Assembly: GCA_963739095.1 (NCBI GenBank)
Contig: CAVTZF010000039.1
Location: forward strand, 124,001-188,000
Length of the DNA stretch: 64,000 bases
Reading direction: 5' to 3'
Source of the DNA: JACVRW01 sp963739095
GTDB taxonomy: Bacteria; Actinomycetota; Thermoleophilia; Solirubrobacterales; Thermoleophilaceae
Position numbers and translations under genes: made by a program. The notes beneath the pieces are model-generated. The model saw only the letters and a list, made by a program, of their open reading frames with translations, searched no databases and was not told the DNA's origin. Every line of letters begins with the position of its first letter. Positions within the stretch are counted from its first letter, which is position 1. Positions 1 to 10,011 of this stretch are shown here, piece after piece.

Positions 1-392
1 GGGTCGGACTCGAGCGCCTCGCGGACGGGGGCGAGCTCGCTCGCGGTCCCGTGACGCACCGTGATCACATAGTCGTGCCCGAGGAAGACCAGCAGCTCAC
101 CGAGCTCAACCACCTCCGTGGGGTCGACGTAGCGCGCCGTCTTCAGCACGAGCAGCACCATGTCGTCGAACACCTCGAGCTTCGGACGCTGGTGAGCGTG
201 GATCGCGTCCTCGACGGCGAGCGGGTGAAGGTTGAACTCCCGCCGGAGCGCGTCGAACTCCTCCTCGGTCGGCTCGTACAGGCCGATCCATACGAAGGTG
301 TCCTTCTGCTGACGCAGGTCGTAGGCGTGCTCGAGCTCGACCTTGCCGTCACGGCGATGGCCAGCCTCGTAGATCGCGCAATCGACGATCAC
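1..392 (-). CDS. corA: CorA-family magnesium/divalent cation channel, N-terminal part (continues past the window edge)
   Basis: The first 130 codons of a CorA-type inner-membrane Mg2+/Co2+ channel. What is visible is the soluble N-terminal domain, with typical blocks FVWIGLYEPTEEEFD, FNLHPLAVEDAI, FDDMVLLVLKTARYV and GHDYVITVRHG. The pore helices with the GMN signature would lie beyond base 1 and cannot be checked. The GTG start at 392 overlaps the stop of the upstream CCA-adding enzyme gene as GTGA, so it closes a long co-oriented run of genes. The family call rests on motif recognition; the ion transported is inferred. Confidence 0.8.
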   Translation of the reverse strand, partial: MIVDCAIYEAGHRRDGKVELEHAYDLRQQKDTFVWIGLYEPTEEEFDALRREFNLHPLAVEDAIHAHQRPKLEVFDDMVLLVLKTARYVDPTEVVELGELLVFLGHDYVITVRHGTASELAPVREALESD

Positions 393-1765
393 CTGCTGCG
401 ATTGTCGCGCAGACGCCGGGCGAAACCCAGCGCTTCGTCGCGCGTCGCAACCTCGCCCGCGTACGCGGCCTCCTCGAGGGAGGCGAGCAGGCTGCCGATC
501 TCCGGACCGGGCTCGATGCCGAGCTCGGCTGCCAGCTCGTTGCCGCGCACGAGCGGCCGCGGCCGGCCCTGCTCGCGCCAGTCGAGCGCCGCCTCCATCA
601 GCTCCTCCGCGAGCTCCATGTGCGCCGCGATCGCCTCGTCCGCCTTGCGCCCGCGGGTGGCGAGCCGGTCGGCGGACGAGAGCAGCGTCACCTCGACCTC
701 GACGGGCTCGGTCCGACGCAGGTAGCGATACACGGCGCGCCGGTCGAGCGGACGCTCGTGGACGAGGAAGCCGAGCACGAGATGGTGGCGCGTGAGCGCT
801 TCTACGAAGCGGCTGAAGCGCTCGCTCGTCCGCAGCCGCCGGCAGACGTCGCGCACCATCTGCTCGCCGAGCCGGTCGTGCCCCATGAAGGTCACCCGGC
901 CCGACTCACGCACGGCGTGCGTCGCCGGCTTGCCGATGTCGTGCAGGAGCGCGCCGAAGCGAAGCGCCTCGCCGCGCGTCAGCTCGTCGGCGAGCGGCTC
1001 GTCCAGCACGGCGCGCAGCCGGCCGGACGCGCGCGCCTCGAGCTCGAGCAGGCGCTCCAGCACCTCGATCGTGTGGCCGTAGACGTCGAGGTGGTGGTAG
1101 TGGCTCTGCTCGACGTCGTGCAGCTCGGCGAGCTCGGGCAGGACGGCGCGCAGAAGGTCGAGCCGGTCGGCGACCTCCAGCCCCCCGATCACGTTCGGGG
1201 CGAGCAGGAGCCTGCGCAGCTCCGCGAACACGCGCTCGCCGGCGGCGTCGGCCACCCGCGGGGCTGCCGCCCGCGTCAGCCGCTCGGTCTCGGCGTCGGG
1301 CTCGAAGCCGAGCTCGGCCACGAAGCGCGCCAGCCGCAGCGCTCGCAGCGGGTCCGACTCGTAGGCCTCCGGGCCGATCACGCGCAGCGTGCGCGTCTCG
1401 AGGTCGGCACGTCCGCCGAGCGGGTCGATCAGCTCCGCGCCGGCGGCCGGCTCGCGCAGCGCCGCTACCGACAGCTCATCGGCGGGTCGGGCCATCGCGT
1501 TGACCGTGAAGTCACGGAGGGCGAGGTCGGCCTCGATCGACGGGCCCTGCAGCGTCGATACGTCGTACACGCGCCCGGCGTCGCGGTCGATCACGCGCCA
1601 GGCGCCGAAGGCCTCGGAGAGGGGGAACGAGGGCCCGCCCACCTCGGCGGCCAGCGCTCGCGCCGGTTCCCCGGCGTCGCCGGGCACGGCGATGTCGACG
1701 TCTGTGACAGGCCGGCCGAGCAGCTCGTCACGCAGGGCTCCGCCGACGATCCAGGCGTCCGTCAC
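389..1765 (-). CDS. cca: CCA-adding enzyme / poly(A) polymerase-family tRNA nucleotidyltransferase with HD domain
   Basis: A 458-residue class II nucleotidyltransferase, the family that adds or repairs the 3' CCA end of tRNAs. The head domain begins at once with VGGALRDELLGRPVTDVDIAV (residues 7-27), giving the glycine-rich motif and the DxD metal pair (22 and 24). An RNA-binding block follows (SDPLRALRLARF near 138-149). An HD phosphohydrolase-type domain follows with LLHDIGKP (H275, D276), as in actinobacterial CCA enzymes. Length fits the family. The GTG start overlaps the alr stop (GTGA). A pure poly(A) polymerase is possible, but actinobacteria normally carry this protein as the CCA enzyme. 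Confidence 0.8.
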   Translation of the reverse strand: MTDAWIVGGALRDELLGRPVTDVDIAVPGDAGEPARALAAEVGGPSFPLSEAFGAWRVIDRDAGRVYDVSTLQGPSIEADLALRDFTVNAMARPADELSVAALREPAAGAELIDPLGGRADLETRTLRVIGPEAYESDPLRALRLARFVAELGFEPDAETERLTRAAAPRVADAAGERVFAELRRLLLAPNVIGGLEVADRLDLLRAVLPELAELHDVEQSHYHHLDVYGHTIEVLERLLELEARASGRLRAVLDEPLADELTRGEALRFGALLHDIGKPATHAVRESGRVTFMGHDRLGEQMVRDVCRRLRTSERFSRFVEALTRHHLVLGFLVHERPLDRRAVYRYLRRTEPVEVEVTLLSSADRLATRGRKADEAIAAHMELAEELMEAALDWREQGRPRPLVRGNELAAELGIEPGPEIGSLLASLEEAAYAGEVATRDEALGFARRLRDNRSR

Positions 1766-2817
1766 CGGAAATGCTCACGGCGCACCCGCGCCGAGAGGCC
1801 GCAGGTGATCTCGTAGTTGATCGTGCCCAGCCGGCGCGCCACCTCCTCAGCGAGGATCTGCTCCCCGCCCTGGCGGCCGATCAGCACGACCCTGTCGCCA
1901 ACCTCGACGTCCGTGTCGTCGCCGAGCGCGACCGTGATGTTGTCCATGCTGATCGTGCCGACGAGCGGATGACGGCTGCCCCGGATCAACACGTCGGCGT
2001 CGTTCGAGAGCCCGCGCCGCCAGCCGTCGCCGTACCCGATCGGAATCGTCGCGACCCACGTCGGGCGCTCGGCGCGCCAGCGCCGCCCGTAGCCTGCGCT
2101 CTCGCCGGTGCCGAAGCGGCGCACCGCGGCCACGTAGGAGTGGAGCGAGAGCGCCGGCTCGAGCCCATGTGCGGCTGGGTCCTCCTGGAACGGGTCCATT
2201 CCGTAGATCGCGATCCCGCAGCGCACCATGTCGAAGTGCGCGGCCGGGTCGCGCAGGGCGGCAGCGCTGTTGGCGGCGTGCACGGTCAGCTCGGGGCGCC
2301 CGACCTCCTCCACGAAGCTCGTGAACTCCGCGAGCTGGGCGCCGAAATGCTCGTCGCCGCGCTCGTCCGCGGTTGAGAAGTGCGTCATCAGCCCGACCAC
2401 GTTCGAATGCGCCGCGAGCCGTAGGGCGCGTGCACGGTCGCTGGTTCCCAGCCGCCCCATGCCGGTGTCGAGTTTCACGTGCACGCGCGGAGCTGCCTCG
2501 GCGATCTCGTCCGTCCAGGCCACGACGTCAGCGTCCGCGTGGACCGCCACGCGCAGCTCCGCACGCGTCAACGCCCCCATTACGAGCAGCGGGGCCCCGA
2601 TGCCCGCGTCGCGCAACTCGCTCGCCTCGTTGGCCGTCGCCACCGCCAGCCAGGTGGCGCCGCCCGCGAGCGCCGCCTCCGCGACCGCTCCGTGGCCGTA
2701 GCCGTCGGCCTTCACCACGGCGCACAGATCACGCGGCAGGCGCGCGCAGTTGCGCTCGATCGCGCCCAGGTCGATCCGCGCCAGCGCGCGCTCGGGGCTC
2801 AGCGAGGTGGCGGGCAC
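1762..2817 (-). CDS. alr: Alanine racemase
   Basis: PLP-dependent interconversion of L- and D-alanine, supplying D-Ala for peptidoglycan. The PLP-lysine motif VVKADGYGHG is at residues 34-43 (K36). The sequence continues with AIYGMDP in the barrel and the second-base region GESAGYGRRW in the C-terminal domain. At 351 residues it is at the short end of the usual 360-390. It sits between the CCA enzyme (overlap) and a CBS protein, in the same run as glmS and glmM, so several cell-wall precursor enzymes are transcribed together. Confidence 0.93.
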   Translation of the reverse strand: MPATSLSPERALARIDLGAIERNCARLPRDLCAVVKADGYGHGAVAEAALAGGATWLAVATANEASELRDAGIGAPLLVMGALTRAELRVAVHADADVVAWTDEIAEAAPRVHVKLDTGMGRLGTSDRARALRLAAHSNVVGLMTHFSTADERGDEHFGAQLAEFTSFVEEVGRPELTVHAANSAAALRDPAAHFDMVRCGIAIYGMDPFQEDPAAHGLEPALSLHSYVAAVRRFGTGESAGYGRRWRAERPTWVATIPIGYGDGWRRGLSNDADVLIRGSRHPLVGTISMDNITVALGDDTDVEVGDRVVLIGRQGGEQILAEEVARRLGTINYEITCGLSARVRREHFR

Positions 2818-2827
2818 TCCGCGGCGG

Positions 2828-3304
2828 TCACGCCGCGAGGGCGCCGAGCACGTCCACGCGCGTGACGACGCCCACGAGGCGGCCGTCCTCGTCGACCACC
2901 GGGAGGCGGTTGTGACCCGACTCGTGGATGAGCCGCGCGGCGTCGCGCACGCTGGTGTCCGGGTCGACCGTGTCAGGGTCGCTCGTCATCATGTCCGACG
3001 CCTTCGAGGCGAAGGCCTTGCGCAGGCGCTGCTCGAAGCGGCCGAGCGGCTCGAGGAAGACCGTCCCGCCGAAGAGGTTGATGTAGTGCGGAATGTGCAG
3101 GTCGCCCTGGTCGTCGGGGAGCACGAGATCCGCCTCGGTGACGATCCCCACGCAGCGCCCGTCGCCGTCGACCACCGGCACGCCCGGCAGCTCGTTCTCG
3201 CGCAGCAGGCGGACGACGTCCTCGACGGGGGTGTCCGGGCCGACCGTCTCCGGCTCCGAGTCCATGATGTCGCGCACTACTTCGGCCATTCGCGGCCGCG
3301 ACAC
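2828..3304 (-). CDS. Tandem CBS-domain protein
   Basis: A 158-residue stand-alone protein of two CBS motifs (about 8-60 and 105-158), each with the pattern TV-x-PDTxVxD and the strand GRxVGIVTxAD. Such pairs bind adenosine nucleotides as regulatory modules; the partner is not evident. The middle (PHYINLFGGTVFLEPL) is a common insertion in single actinobacterial CBS-pair proteins. The GTG start at 3304 shares its G with the nnr stop (TAGTG); an internal ATG at 3289 is an alternative. Confidence 0.85.
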   Translation of the reverse strand: MSRPRMAEVVRDIMDSEPETVGPDTPVEDVVRLLRENELPGVPVVDGDGRCVGIVTEADLVLPDDQGDLHIPHYINLFGGTVFLEPLGRFEQRLRKAFASKASDMMTSDPDTVDPDTSVRDAARLIHESGHNRLPVVDEDGRLVGVVTRVDVLGALAA

Positions 3305-4818
3305 TAGCGAAGCGTCAACCCGTAAGGCAGCGCGTCAATCACATCACCGGCGACGACGTGGTCCGCGCCATGCCGCTCCGCAGCGGCCCTGCCGGCGAGC
3401 GCGTGGGCGAGCGCGCCGAGCGCGGCGGCCTCGAACGCCGGCAGCCGCTTGGCGAGCAGCGCGCCGATCAGGCCGGACAGGACGTCGCCGGTGCCCGCCG
3501 TGGCGAGCGCCGGCGTCGCGCCGCGGTTGATTGCCACCGGCCCCGCGGGCGCGGCCACGATCGTGTCGTCGCCCTTCAGCAGGACCACCGCTCCGCTTCG
3601 CGCGGCGGCTTCGCGCGCACGGGAGAGCCGGTGCGCCTTGATGTCCTCGGAGCCGGCGTCGAGCAGGCGCCCAAGCTCCCCCTCGTGCGGGGTGAGCACG
3701 GTGGGCGCGCTGCGCGCCTGGAGCAGCTCCAACCGGCCGGCGTGAGCGTTCAGACCGTCCGCGTCGATCAGGAGCGGCTTCCGGACGCCGGTGGCGACCG
3801 TGCGAGCGAAATCGGCGGCGCCCTCGTCCCTGCCGAGTCCCGGCCCGAGCACGACCGCCCCGGCGCGCTCCGCCATCTCCTCGGCCACGGGCACGCCGGT
3901 GGGCGTGTGCGCGCCCTCGTGCTCGGGCAGGCCGCGGCTCATCTGCTCGAGCAGGCGCATGTCGATCGCGGCCTGAGCGGACTCCGGCACCGCCACCTGC
4001 ACGTAGCCCGCCCCGGCCCTGGAAGCCGAGCGAGCCGCCATCGTCGGCGCGCCCGTCAGCCCCGCCGAGCCGCCGACCACGAGCACCACCCCGGAGTCGA
4101 ACTTCGACCCGCTCCGCTGCCGCCGCGGGTAGAGGCCGAGCAGGCGTTCCGAGATCAGACCCGCCGAACGGGGCGCGGGGGCGCCGCGCGGAACCCCGAT
4201 CTCCACCACCTCGACCTCACCAGCGTGGCTGCGTCCCGGCTCGACGTGCAGGCCGACCTTCGAGCCGTGGAAGGTCGCCGTGGCCTGCGCGCGCACCGCC
4301 TCCCCCTCTACCTCGCCGGTCGAGGCGTCGACACCGGAGGGCACGTCGCAGGCGACGACCGGCGCCTCCTGTGCGTTGATCGCCGCGATCGCGCCCGCGA
4401 CCGGCTCGCGCGCGACGCCCTCGAAGCCGGTGCCGAGCAGCGCGTCGACGACCACGCCGGAGCCTTCGAGACGCGCGGGGTCGAACGGATCGGGGGCGGC
4501 TCCCGGCAGCCGCTCCAGGTTCGCGAGCGCGTCGCCGCGCAGCCCGTCGAGGGCCGCGACCGTCAGCACGTCGACCTCGTGCCCGTCGGCGCGCAGCAGC
4601 CGCGCCGCGACGAGGCCGTCGCCGCCGTTGTTGCCCTTGCCGATCACCACGCGCAACGGCCCGGGGCCCGCCGCCTCCGCCGCTACACGGGCCAGCCCGG
4701 CGCCCGCCCGCTCCATCAGATCGAGTGAGGGCACGCCCTGCTCCTGGATCGCCCAGGCGTCGACCGCGCGCATCTCGGCGGCCTCGTAAATCGGGTCGAG
4801 CCAGTCCGGAAGGGTCAC
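3304..4818 (-). CDS. nnr: Bifunctional NAD(P)H-hydrate epimerase / ADP-dependent dehydratase
   Basis: Repairs hydrated NADH and NADPH. The N-terminal YjeF-type epimerase half has GKGNNGGDG (residues 60-68). The C-terminal ribokinase-like half has VVGGSAGLTGAP, VLTPHEGELGRLL and the catalytic GTGDVLSGLIGALL. The total of 504 residues is normal for the fused enzyme. The GTG start at 4818 overlaps the acpS stop (GTGA) and gives the usual N-terminus; the open frame runs further upstream but that part is a shadow of acpS. Confidence 0.92.
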   Translation of the reverse strand: MTLPDWLDPIYEAAEMRAVDAWAIQEQGVPSLDLMERAGAGLARVAAEAAGPGPLRVVIGKGNNGGDGLVAARLLRADGHEVDVLTVAALDGLRGDALANLERLPGAAPDPFDPARLEGSGVVVDALLGTGFEGVAREPVAGAIAAINAQEAPVVACDVPSGVDASTGEVEGEAVRAQATATFHGSKVGLHVEPGRSHAGEVEVVEIGVPRGAPAPRSAGLISERLLGLYPRRQRSGSKFDSGVVLVVGGSAGLTGAPTMAARSASRAGAGYVQVAVPESAQAAIDMRLLEQMSRGLPEHEGAHTPTGVPVAEEMAERAGAVVLGPGLGRDEGAADFARTVATGVRKPLLIDADGLNAHAGRLELLQARSAPTVLTPHEGELGRLLDAGSEDIKAHRLSRAREAAARSGAVVLLKGDDTIVAAPAGPVAINRGATPALATAGTGDVLSGLIGALLAKRLPAFEAAALGALAHALAGRAAAERHGADHVVAGDVIDALPYGLTLR

Positions 4819-5179
4819 GGAGCGCGTCGCTCGAGGAGCGCGACCGCACCCGCCGTGACGTGCGTGTGCGTCAGCGAGATCGACACCTCCCCGCCGAGCG
4901 CCGCGGCCCGCTGCGCCACGCGCCCGCTGAGCCGCACGAGCGGCGCCGCCTCGGTCGCCACGACCTCGACGTCGCGGAAGCTCCAGCCGGTCATGCCGAG
5001 CGCCTTCGCCACCGCCTCCTTGGCGCAAAAGCGGGCCGCCAGGTGCATGGCGGGCCGGGCACGACTGGCGGCGTAGCTGCGCTCGGCATCCGTGAACAGC
5101 CGCTCCTCCAGCCGCGGCCTTCGTTCCAGCGCGCGCTCGAAGCGCTCTATGTCGAGCAGGTCGAGACCGACCCCTGGCA

Positions 5180-5180
<1 letters not shown>
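4815..5180 (-). CDS. acpS: Holo-[acyl-carrier-protein] synthase
   Basis: Transfers 4'-phosphopantetheine from CoA to the acyl carrier protein serine. 121 residues, normal for AcpS. The Mg2+-binding motif GLDLLDIERFE is at the N-terminus (D7) and FCAKEAVAKAL supplies E55; the C-terminal strand-helix ISLTHTHVTAGAVAL is standard. The GTG start at 5180 shares a base with the glmS stop (TAGTG). It lies between glmS and nnr, a very common actinobacterial arrangement. Confidence 0.92.
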
Positions 5181-7012
<1,832 letters not shown>

Positions 7013-7019
7013 GATCGAA

Positions 7020-8315
7020 TTAGCCTAGCTCCGCTTCGACGACATTCACCAAATGGTCAACGATCTCCTGGCACTCGTTCTCCTGCGGAGCTTCGACCAT
7101 CACACGCACGAGCGGCTCGGTGCCGGAGGGCCGCACGAGCACGCGGCCGCGCCCGTCGAGGCGCTTCGATTGCTCGTCCACGGCGTCCCACACGTTGGTC
7201 GCGCTCTCGATCGCCGTGCGGTCGCGGACCCTGACGTTGACGAGCCGCTGGGGCAGCTTGTGCATCGCGCCGCGCTCAGCCAGGTCGGACCCCTCCAGAG
7301 CCTCCATCACGAGCAGCGCCGCCGCCACGCCGTCGCCGGCCGGCACGAAGCCGGTGTCGATGATGTGGCCGGACTGCTCGCCGCCGAGCGCCCAGCCACG
7401 CCGGACGAGCTCGGCGAGCACGTGGCGATCGCCGACCGGGGTCGTGGCCACCGCGATGCCGGCGTCGCGCATGGCGCTGTGGAAGCCGTAGTTGGTCATC
7501 ACCGTCACGGCGACGCCGTTGCCCGGCAGGCGGCCGTCGTTCCGCAGGTGCAGCGCGATCAGCGCCATCAGCTCGTCGCCGTCGACCACCGCGCCGTTGC
7601 GGTCGACCGCCAGCACGCGATCGCCGTCGCCATCGAAGGCGAAGCCCGCGTCGTGGCCGTCCATGCGCTCGGCGAGCCGCTCCACGTGCGTCGAGCCGCA
7701 GTTCAGGTTGATGTTGCGGCCGTCGGGCTCGACCGCCACCGCATCGACCTCAGCGCCCAGCCGGCGGAAGATCTCGGGGGCGACGCTGTAGGTCGCGCCG
7801 TTCGCGCAGTCGAGCAGGATGCGCGCGCCCGACAGGTCGAGGTCGCGGAAGCGCAGCTCGAGCTCGCGCAGGTAGTCACCGGGCGCACCGTGCAGCTCGC
7901 GCACGCGGCCGATGCTCCCGCCGCCGGCGTCGAGCGCCTGCTCGATCTGCTCCTCCTGGTCGTCGTCGAGCTTCATGCCCTCGGGCCCGAAGAACTTGAT
8001 GCCGTTGTCCTCATAGGGGTTGTGCGAGGCCGAGACGACCGCCGCCATGTCGAAGCCGTAGCGCCGCACCAGCACCGAGGCTCCCGGCGTGGGCAGCACG
8101 CCGCCCAGCAGCGCGTGGCCGCCGCCCGCCGCGATGCCGGCCGCGAGCGCCGCCTCGAGCATCTCGCCCGACTCGCGCGTGTCTCGCACGATCAACACCT
8201 GCGCCGTCTCGGCCGGCGAGACCTTCGCGGCCGCCCGTCCCAGCCCGAGGGCGAGATCGGCAGTCAGGAAGTCGCCCGCGACCCCGCGGACCCCGTCCGT
8301 GCCGAACAGCGTCAC
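7020..8315 (-). CDS. glmM: Phosphoglucosamine mutase
   Basis: Converts glucosamine-6-phosphate to glucosamine-1-phosphate, the step after GlmS. The phosphoserine loop VVSASHNPYEDNGIKFFG (S97), the metal loop FAFDGDGDRVLAVD and the C-terminal phosphate-binding loop RPSGTEPLVRVMVE are all present. 431 residues, slightly shorter than most GlmM. Seven bases separate it from glmS and seven from rpsI. Confidence 0.94.
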   Translation of the reverse strand: MTLFGTDGVRGVAGDFLTADLALGLGRAAAKVSPAETAQVLIVRDTRESGEMLEAALAAGIAAGGGHALLGGVLPTPGASVLVRRYGFDMAAVVSASHNPYEDNGIKFFGPEGMKLDDDQEEQIEQALDAGGGSIGRVRELHGAPGDYLRELELRFRDLDLSGARILLDCANGATYSVAPEIFRRLGAEVDAVAVEPDGRNINLNCGSTHVERLAERMDGHDAGFAFDGDGDRVLAVDRNGAVVDGDELMALIALHLRNDGRLPGNGVAVTVMTNYGFHSAMRDAGIAVATTPVGDRHVLAELVRRGWALGGEQSGHIIDTGFVPAGDGVAAALLVMEALEGSDLAERGAMHKLPQRLVNVRVRDRTAIESATNVWDAVDEQSKRLDGRGRVLVRPSGTEPLVRVMVEAPQENECQEIVDHLVNVVEAELG

Positions 8316-8322
8316 GAGAGGC

Positions 8323-9288
8323 TTAGCGCTTTGAGAACTGCGGCCGCTTGCGGGCCTTCTTGAGCCCGGCCTTCTTGCGCTCCTTCACGCGCGGGTCACG
8401 CGTGAGGTAGCCGCGGCGCTTGAGCTCGCCGCGCAGCGCCGGATCGGCCTCGACCAGCGCACGGGCGATGCCGTGGCGGAGCGCAGCGGCCTGAGCCGAG
8501 ACGCCGCCGCCGTGGATCAGCGCCACGACGTCCATGCGCGACTGGTTGCCGGTCGCCTCGAGCGGCTGGCGGCCCATGCGCTGCAGGCGGACGCGCGGGA
8601 AGTACTCGTCGAGGTGGCGGCCGTTGATCATGTAGGTGCCCTCGCCCGGCTTGAGCGTCACACGCGCGACTGCACTCTTGCGCTTGCCGGTGGCGCGGTA
8701 GCGCGCGTCGGCGGCCAGGTCGAGCGGCGTCAGGGCCGCCGGCTGCTCCTCGGTCGGAGCCTCATCGCCGGCCGCCTGGGGCTCACCCTCGCCGGTGTCC
8801 GCCTCCGCGTACTCGCCGTACTCGCCGAACTCACCCTCGGCGGGACGCTGCTCCTCGAGCACGAGGTCGGGCTCGAGGTGGGCGCCCGGGATGACCTCGT
8901 CGCCGCCGCCCTTGTCCTCCTGCCCGCGGCGCGCACCGGGGCGCGGACGCTCGGCGCGCGGGGCCTCCTCGGCAGCCGGCGCCTCCTCGGCAGCCGGCTC
9001 CTCGGCAGCCGGCTCCTCGGCAGCCGGCTCCTCTGCCGCAGCCGGCTCCTCCGCGGCCTCGGCGGGTGCCTCGGCCTCGCCGGCGGCCTGAGCCAGCTCC
9101 TCCATGCCCCCGATCTCGGGGCCGGGGTGCTCCTCGCCGCTGCCGGCGGGAGTCTCCTCGGGCGCGGGAGTCTCCTCGGGCGCGGGCTGCTCCTCGGGAG
9201 CGGCGTCGGACGGGGTCGCCTCGCCGGGCTCGCCCGGCGCGCCCTCCTCGGGGGCGTCGTCCTCGGGCTGCTGCGGCTCTTCCATCAT
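8323..9288 (-). CDS. rpsI: 30S ribosomal protein S9 with a long acidic N-terminal extension
   Basis: The last ~125 residues are ordinary S9 (YRATGKRKSAVARV onward, ending KARKRPQFSKR, the tail that reaches the ribosomal P site). Ahead lie about 196 residues that are not part of S9. They are dominated by E, A and P, partly as AAEEP/APEET repeats encoded by short tandem DNA repeats, followed by EFGEYGEYAEAD. The ATG at 9288 overlaps the rplM stop (TGATG), and an ATG follows at once, so the extension appears translated. Many actinobacterial S9 proteins carry a short acidic extension; this one more than doubles the protein. An internal start cannot be excluded, but I see no strong ribosome-binding site before the S9 core. 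Confidence 0.9.
   Translation of the reverse strand: MMEEPQQPEDDAPEEGAPGEPGEATPSDAAPEEQPAPEETPAPEETPAGSGEEHPGPEIGGMEELAQAAGEAEAPAEAAEEPAAAEEPAAEEPAAEEPAAEEAPAAEEAPRAERPRPGARRGQEDKGGGDEVIPGAHLEPDLVLEEQRPAEGEFGEYGEYAEADTGEGEPQAAGDEAPTEEQPAALTPLDLAADARYRATGKRKSAVARVTLKPGEGTYMINGRHLDEYFPRVRLQRMGRQPLEATGNQSRMDVVALIHGGGVSAQAAALRHGIARALVEADPALRGELKRRGYLTRDPRVKERKKAGLKKARKRPQFSKR
8964..9052. repeat. Short tandem repeat encoding (A)AEEP units in the S9 extension
   Basis: Fifteen-base units of the form ctcctcggcagccgg recur several times with small changes and encode AEEPA on the minus strand. A second smaller repeat with unit gcgggagtctcctcgggc lies near 9148-9185 and encodes PEETPA. Both keep the frame. 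Length variation by slippage is therefore likely between related strains. Confidence 0.75.
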
Positions 9289-9722
9289 CAGGCGACAACC
9301 TCCATCGGCTCGGGCTTCTGCGCGACGTGGGGATGATCGGGCCCGGCGTACACCTTGAGCTTGCGCAGCTGGGCACGGCCCAGACGGTTGCGCGGGAGCA
9401 TGCCCTTGACGGCGAGGCGGATGACCTCCTCCGGACGCCGCTCGAGCATCTCCTCGAGCGTGCGGCTGCGAAGTCCGCCGGGATAGCCGGAGTGCCGGTA
9501 GTAGCGCTTCTCCTCGCGCTTGTTGCCGGTCACCGTGATCTTCTCGGCGTTGACGACGATCACGAAGTCGCCCACGTCCACGTGCGGCGTGTACTCGGGC
9601 TTGCGCTTGCCGCGCAGGGAATCGGCGATCTGGGTCGCCAAGCGCCCCAGCGTCCTGCCGGAAGCGTCGACCACGAGCCAGTTGCGCTCGCGGGTAGCCG
9701 GTGTCGCCACATAGGTCTTCAT
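9288..9722 (-). CDS. rplM: 50S ribosomal protein L13
   Basis: 144 residues. Family blocks WLVVDASGRTLGRLATQIAD, KRKPEYTPHVDVGDFVIVVN, KRYYRHSGYPGG and AVKGMLPRNRLGR are all present. L13 and S9 are nearly always cotranscribed; here the L13 stop and S9 start overlap by one base. I chose the ATG at 9722 rather than the GTG one codon upstream because MKTY is the usual N-terminus. Confidence 0.96.
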   Translation of the reverse strand: MKTYVATPATRERNWLVVDASGRTLGRLATQIADSLRGKRKPEYTPHVDVGDFVIVVNAEKITVTGNKREEKRYYRHSGYPGGLRSRTLEEMLERRPEEVIRLAVKGMLPRNRLGRAQLRKLKVYAGPDHPHVAQKPEPMEVVA

Positions 9723-9777
9723 CACAGAGCGACCGCCCGGGAGGCGGCCGACGAAACAGTGTGGCAGATCGATCTCG

Positions 9778-9805
9778 TTGCGACCACCGACCGCGTGCGT
9801 ATACT
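9778..9805 (+). promoter_or_regulatory. Housekeeping-type promoter of the riboswitch/M23 peptidase transcript
   Basis: A -35 box TTGCGA (9778-9783) and a -10 box TATACT (9800-9805) are separated by 16 bases, close to the main-sigma consensus. Transcription would begin near 9812, just upstream of the c-di-AMP aptamer. Confidence 0.6.
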
Positions 9806-9824
9806 GCCGCGCCAGTCAGGGTAT

Positions 9825-9993
9825 GAAGTGCCTGCCGAATCCCCGGGGCGTCCGCCGTAGCCCAGGGGAACGGGGGAACCGTGCGGAGGCCGTCGAAAGA
9901 GGGTCTTCGTGGGGCGAATCGGTCTATTGCCAGGCCGTAGCGCTGCTCTTCGAGCGCGAGCCCGTCAGCTAACCCCGTAGGCCGGAAAGAAGA
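9825..9993 (+). promoter_or_regulatory. Cyclic di-AMP riboswitch (ydaO/yuaA type)
   Basis: Conserved blocks of the ydaO aptamer occur in order: GCCGAATCC near 9834, CGGGGGAACC near 9871, GGGGCGAATC near 9911, then GAGCCCGTCAGCTAACCCCG with GTAGGCCGGAAAGAAG at 9958-9993. In actinobacteria this aptamer typically precedes cell-wall hydrolases, and here the next gene is a secreted M23 peptidase starting 19 bases after it. Known members switch expression off when c-di-AMP binds; that is expected here but not shown. The exact ends are estimates. Confidence 0.88.
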
Positions 9994-10011
9994 AGAGAGG
10001 CCAAAGGGATT

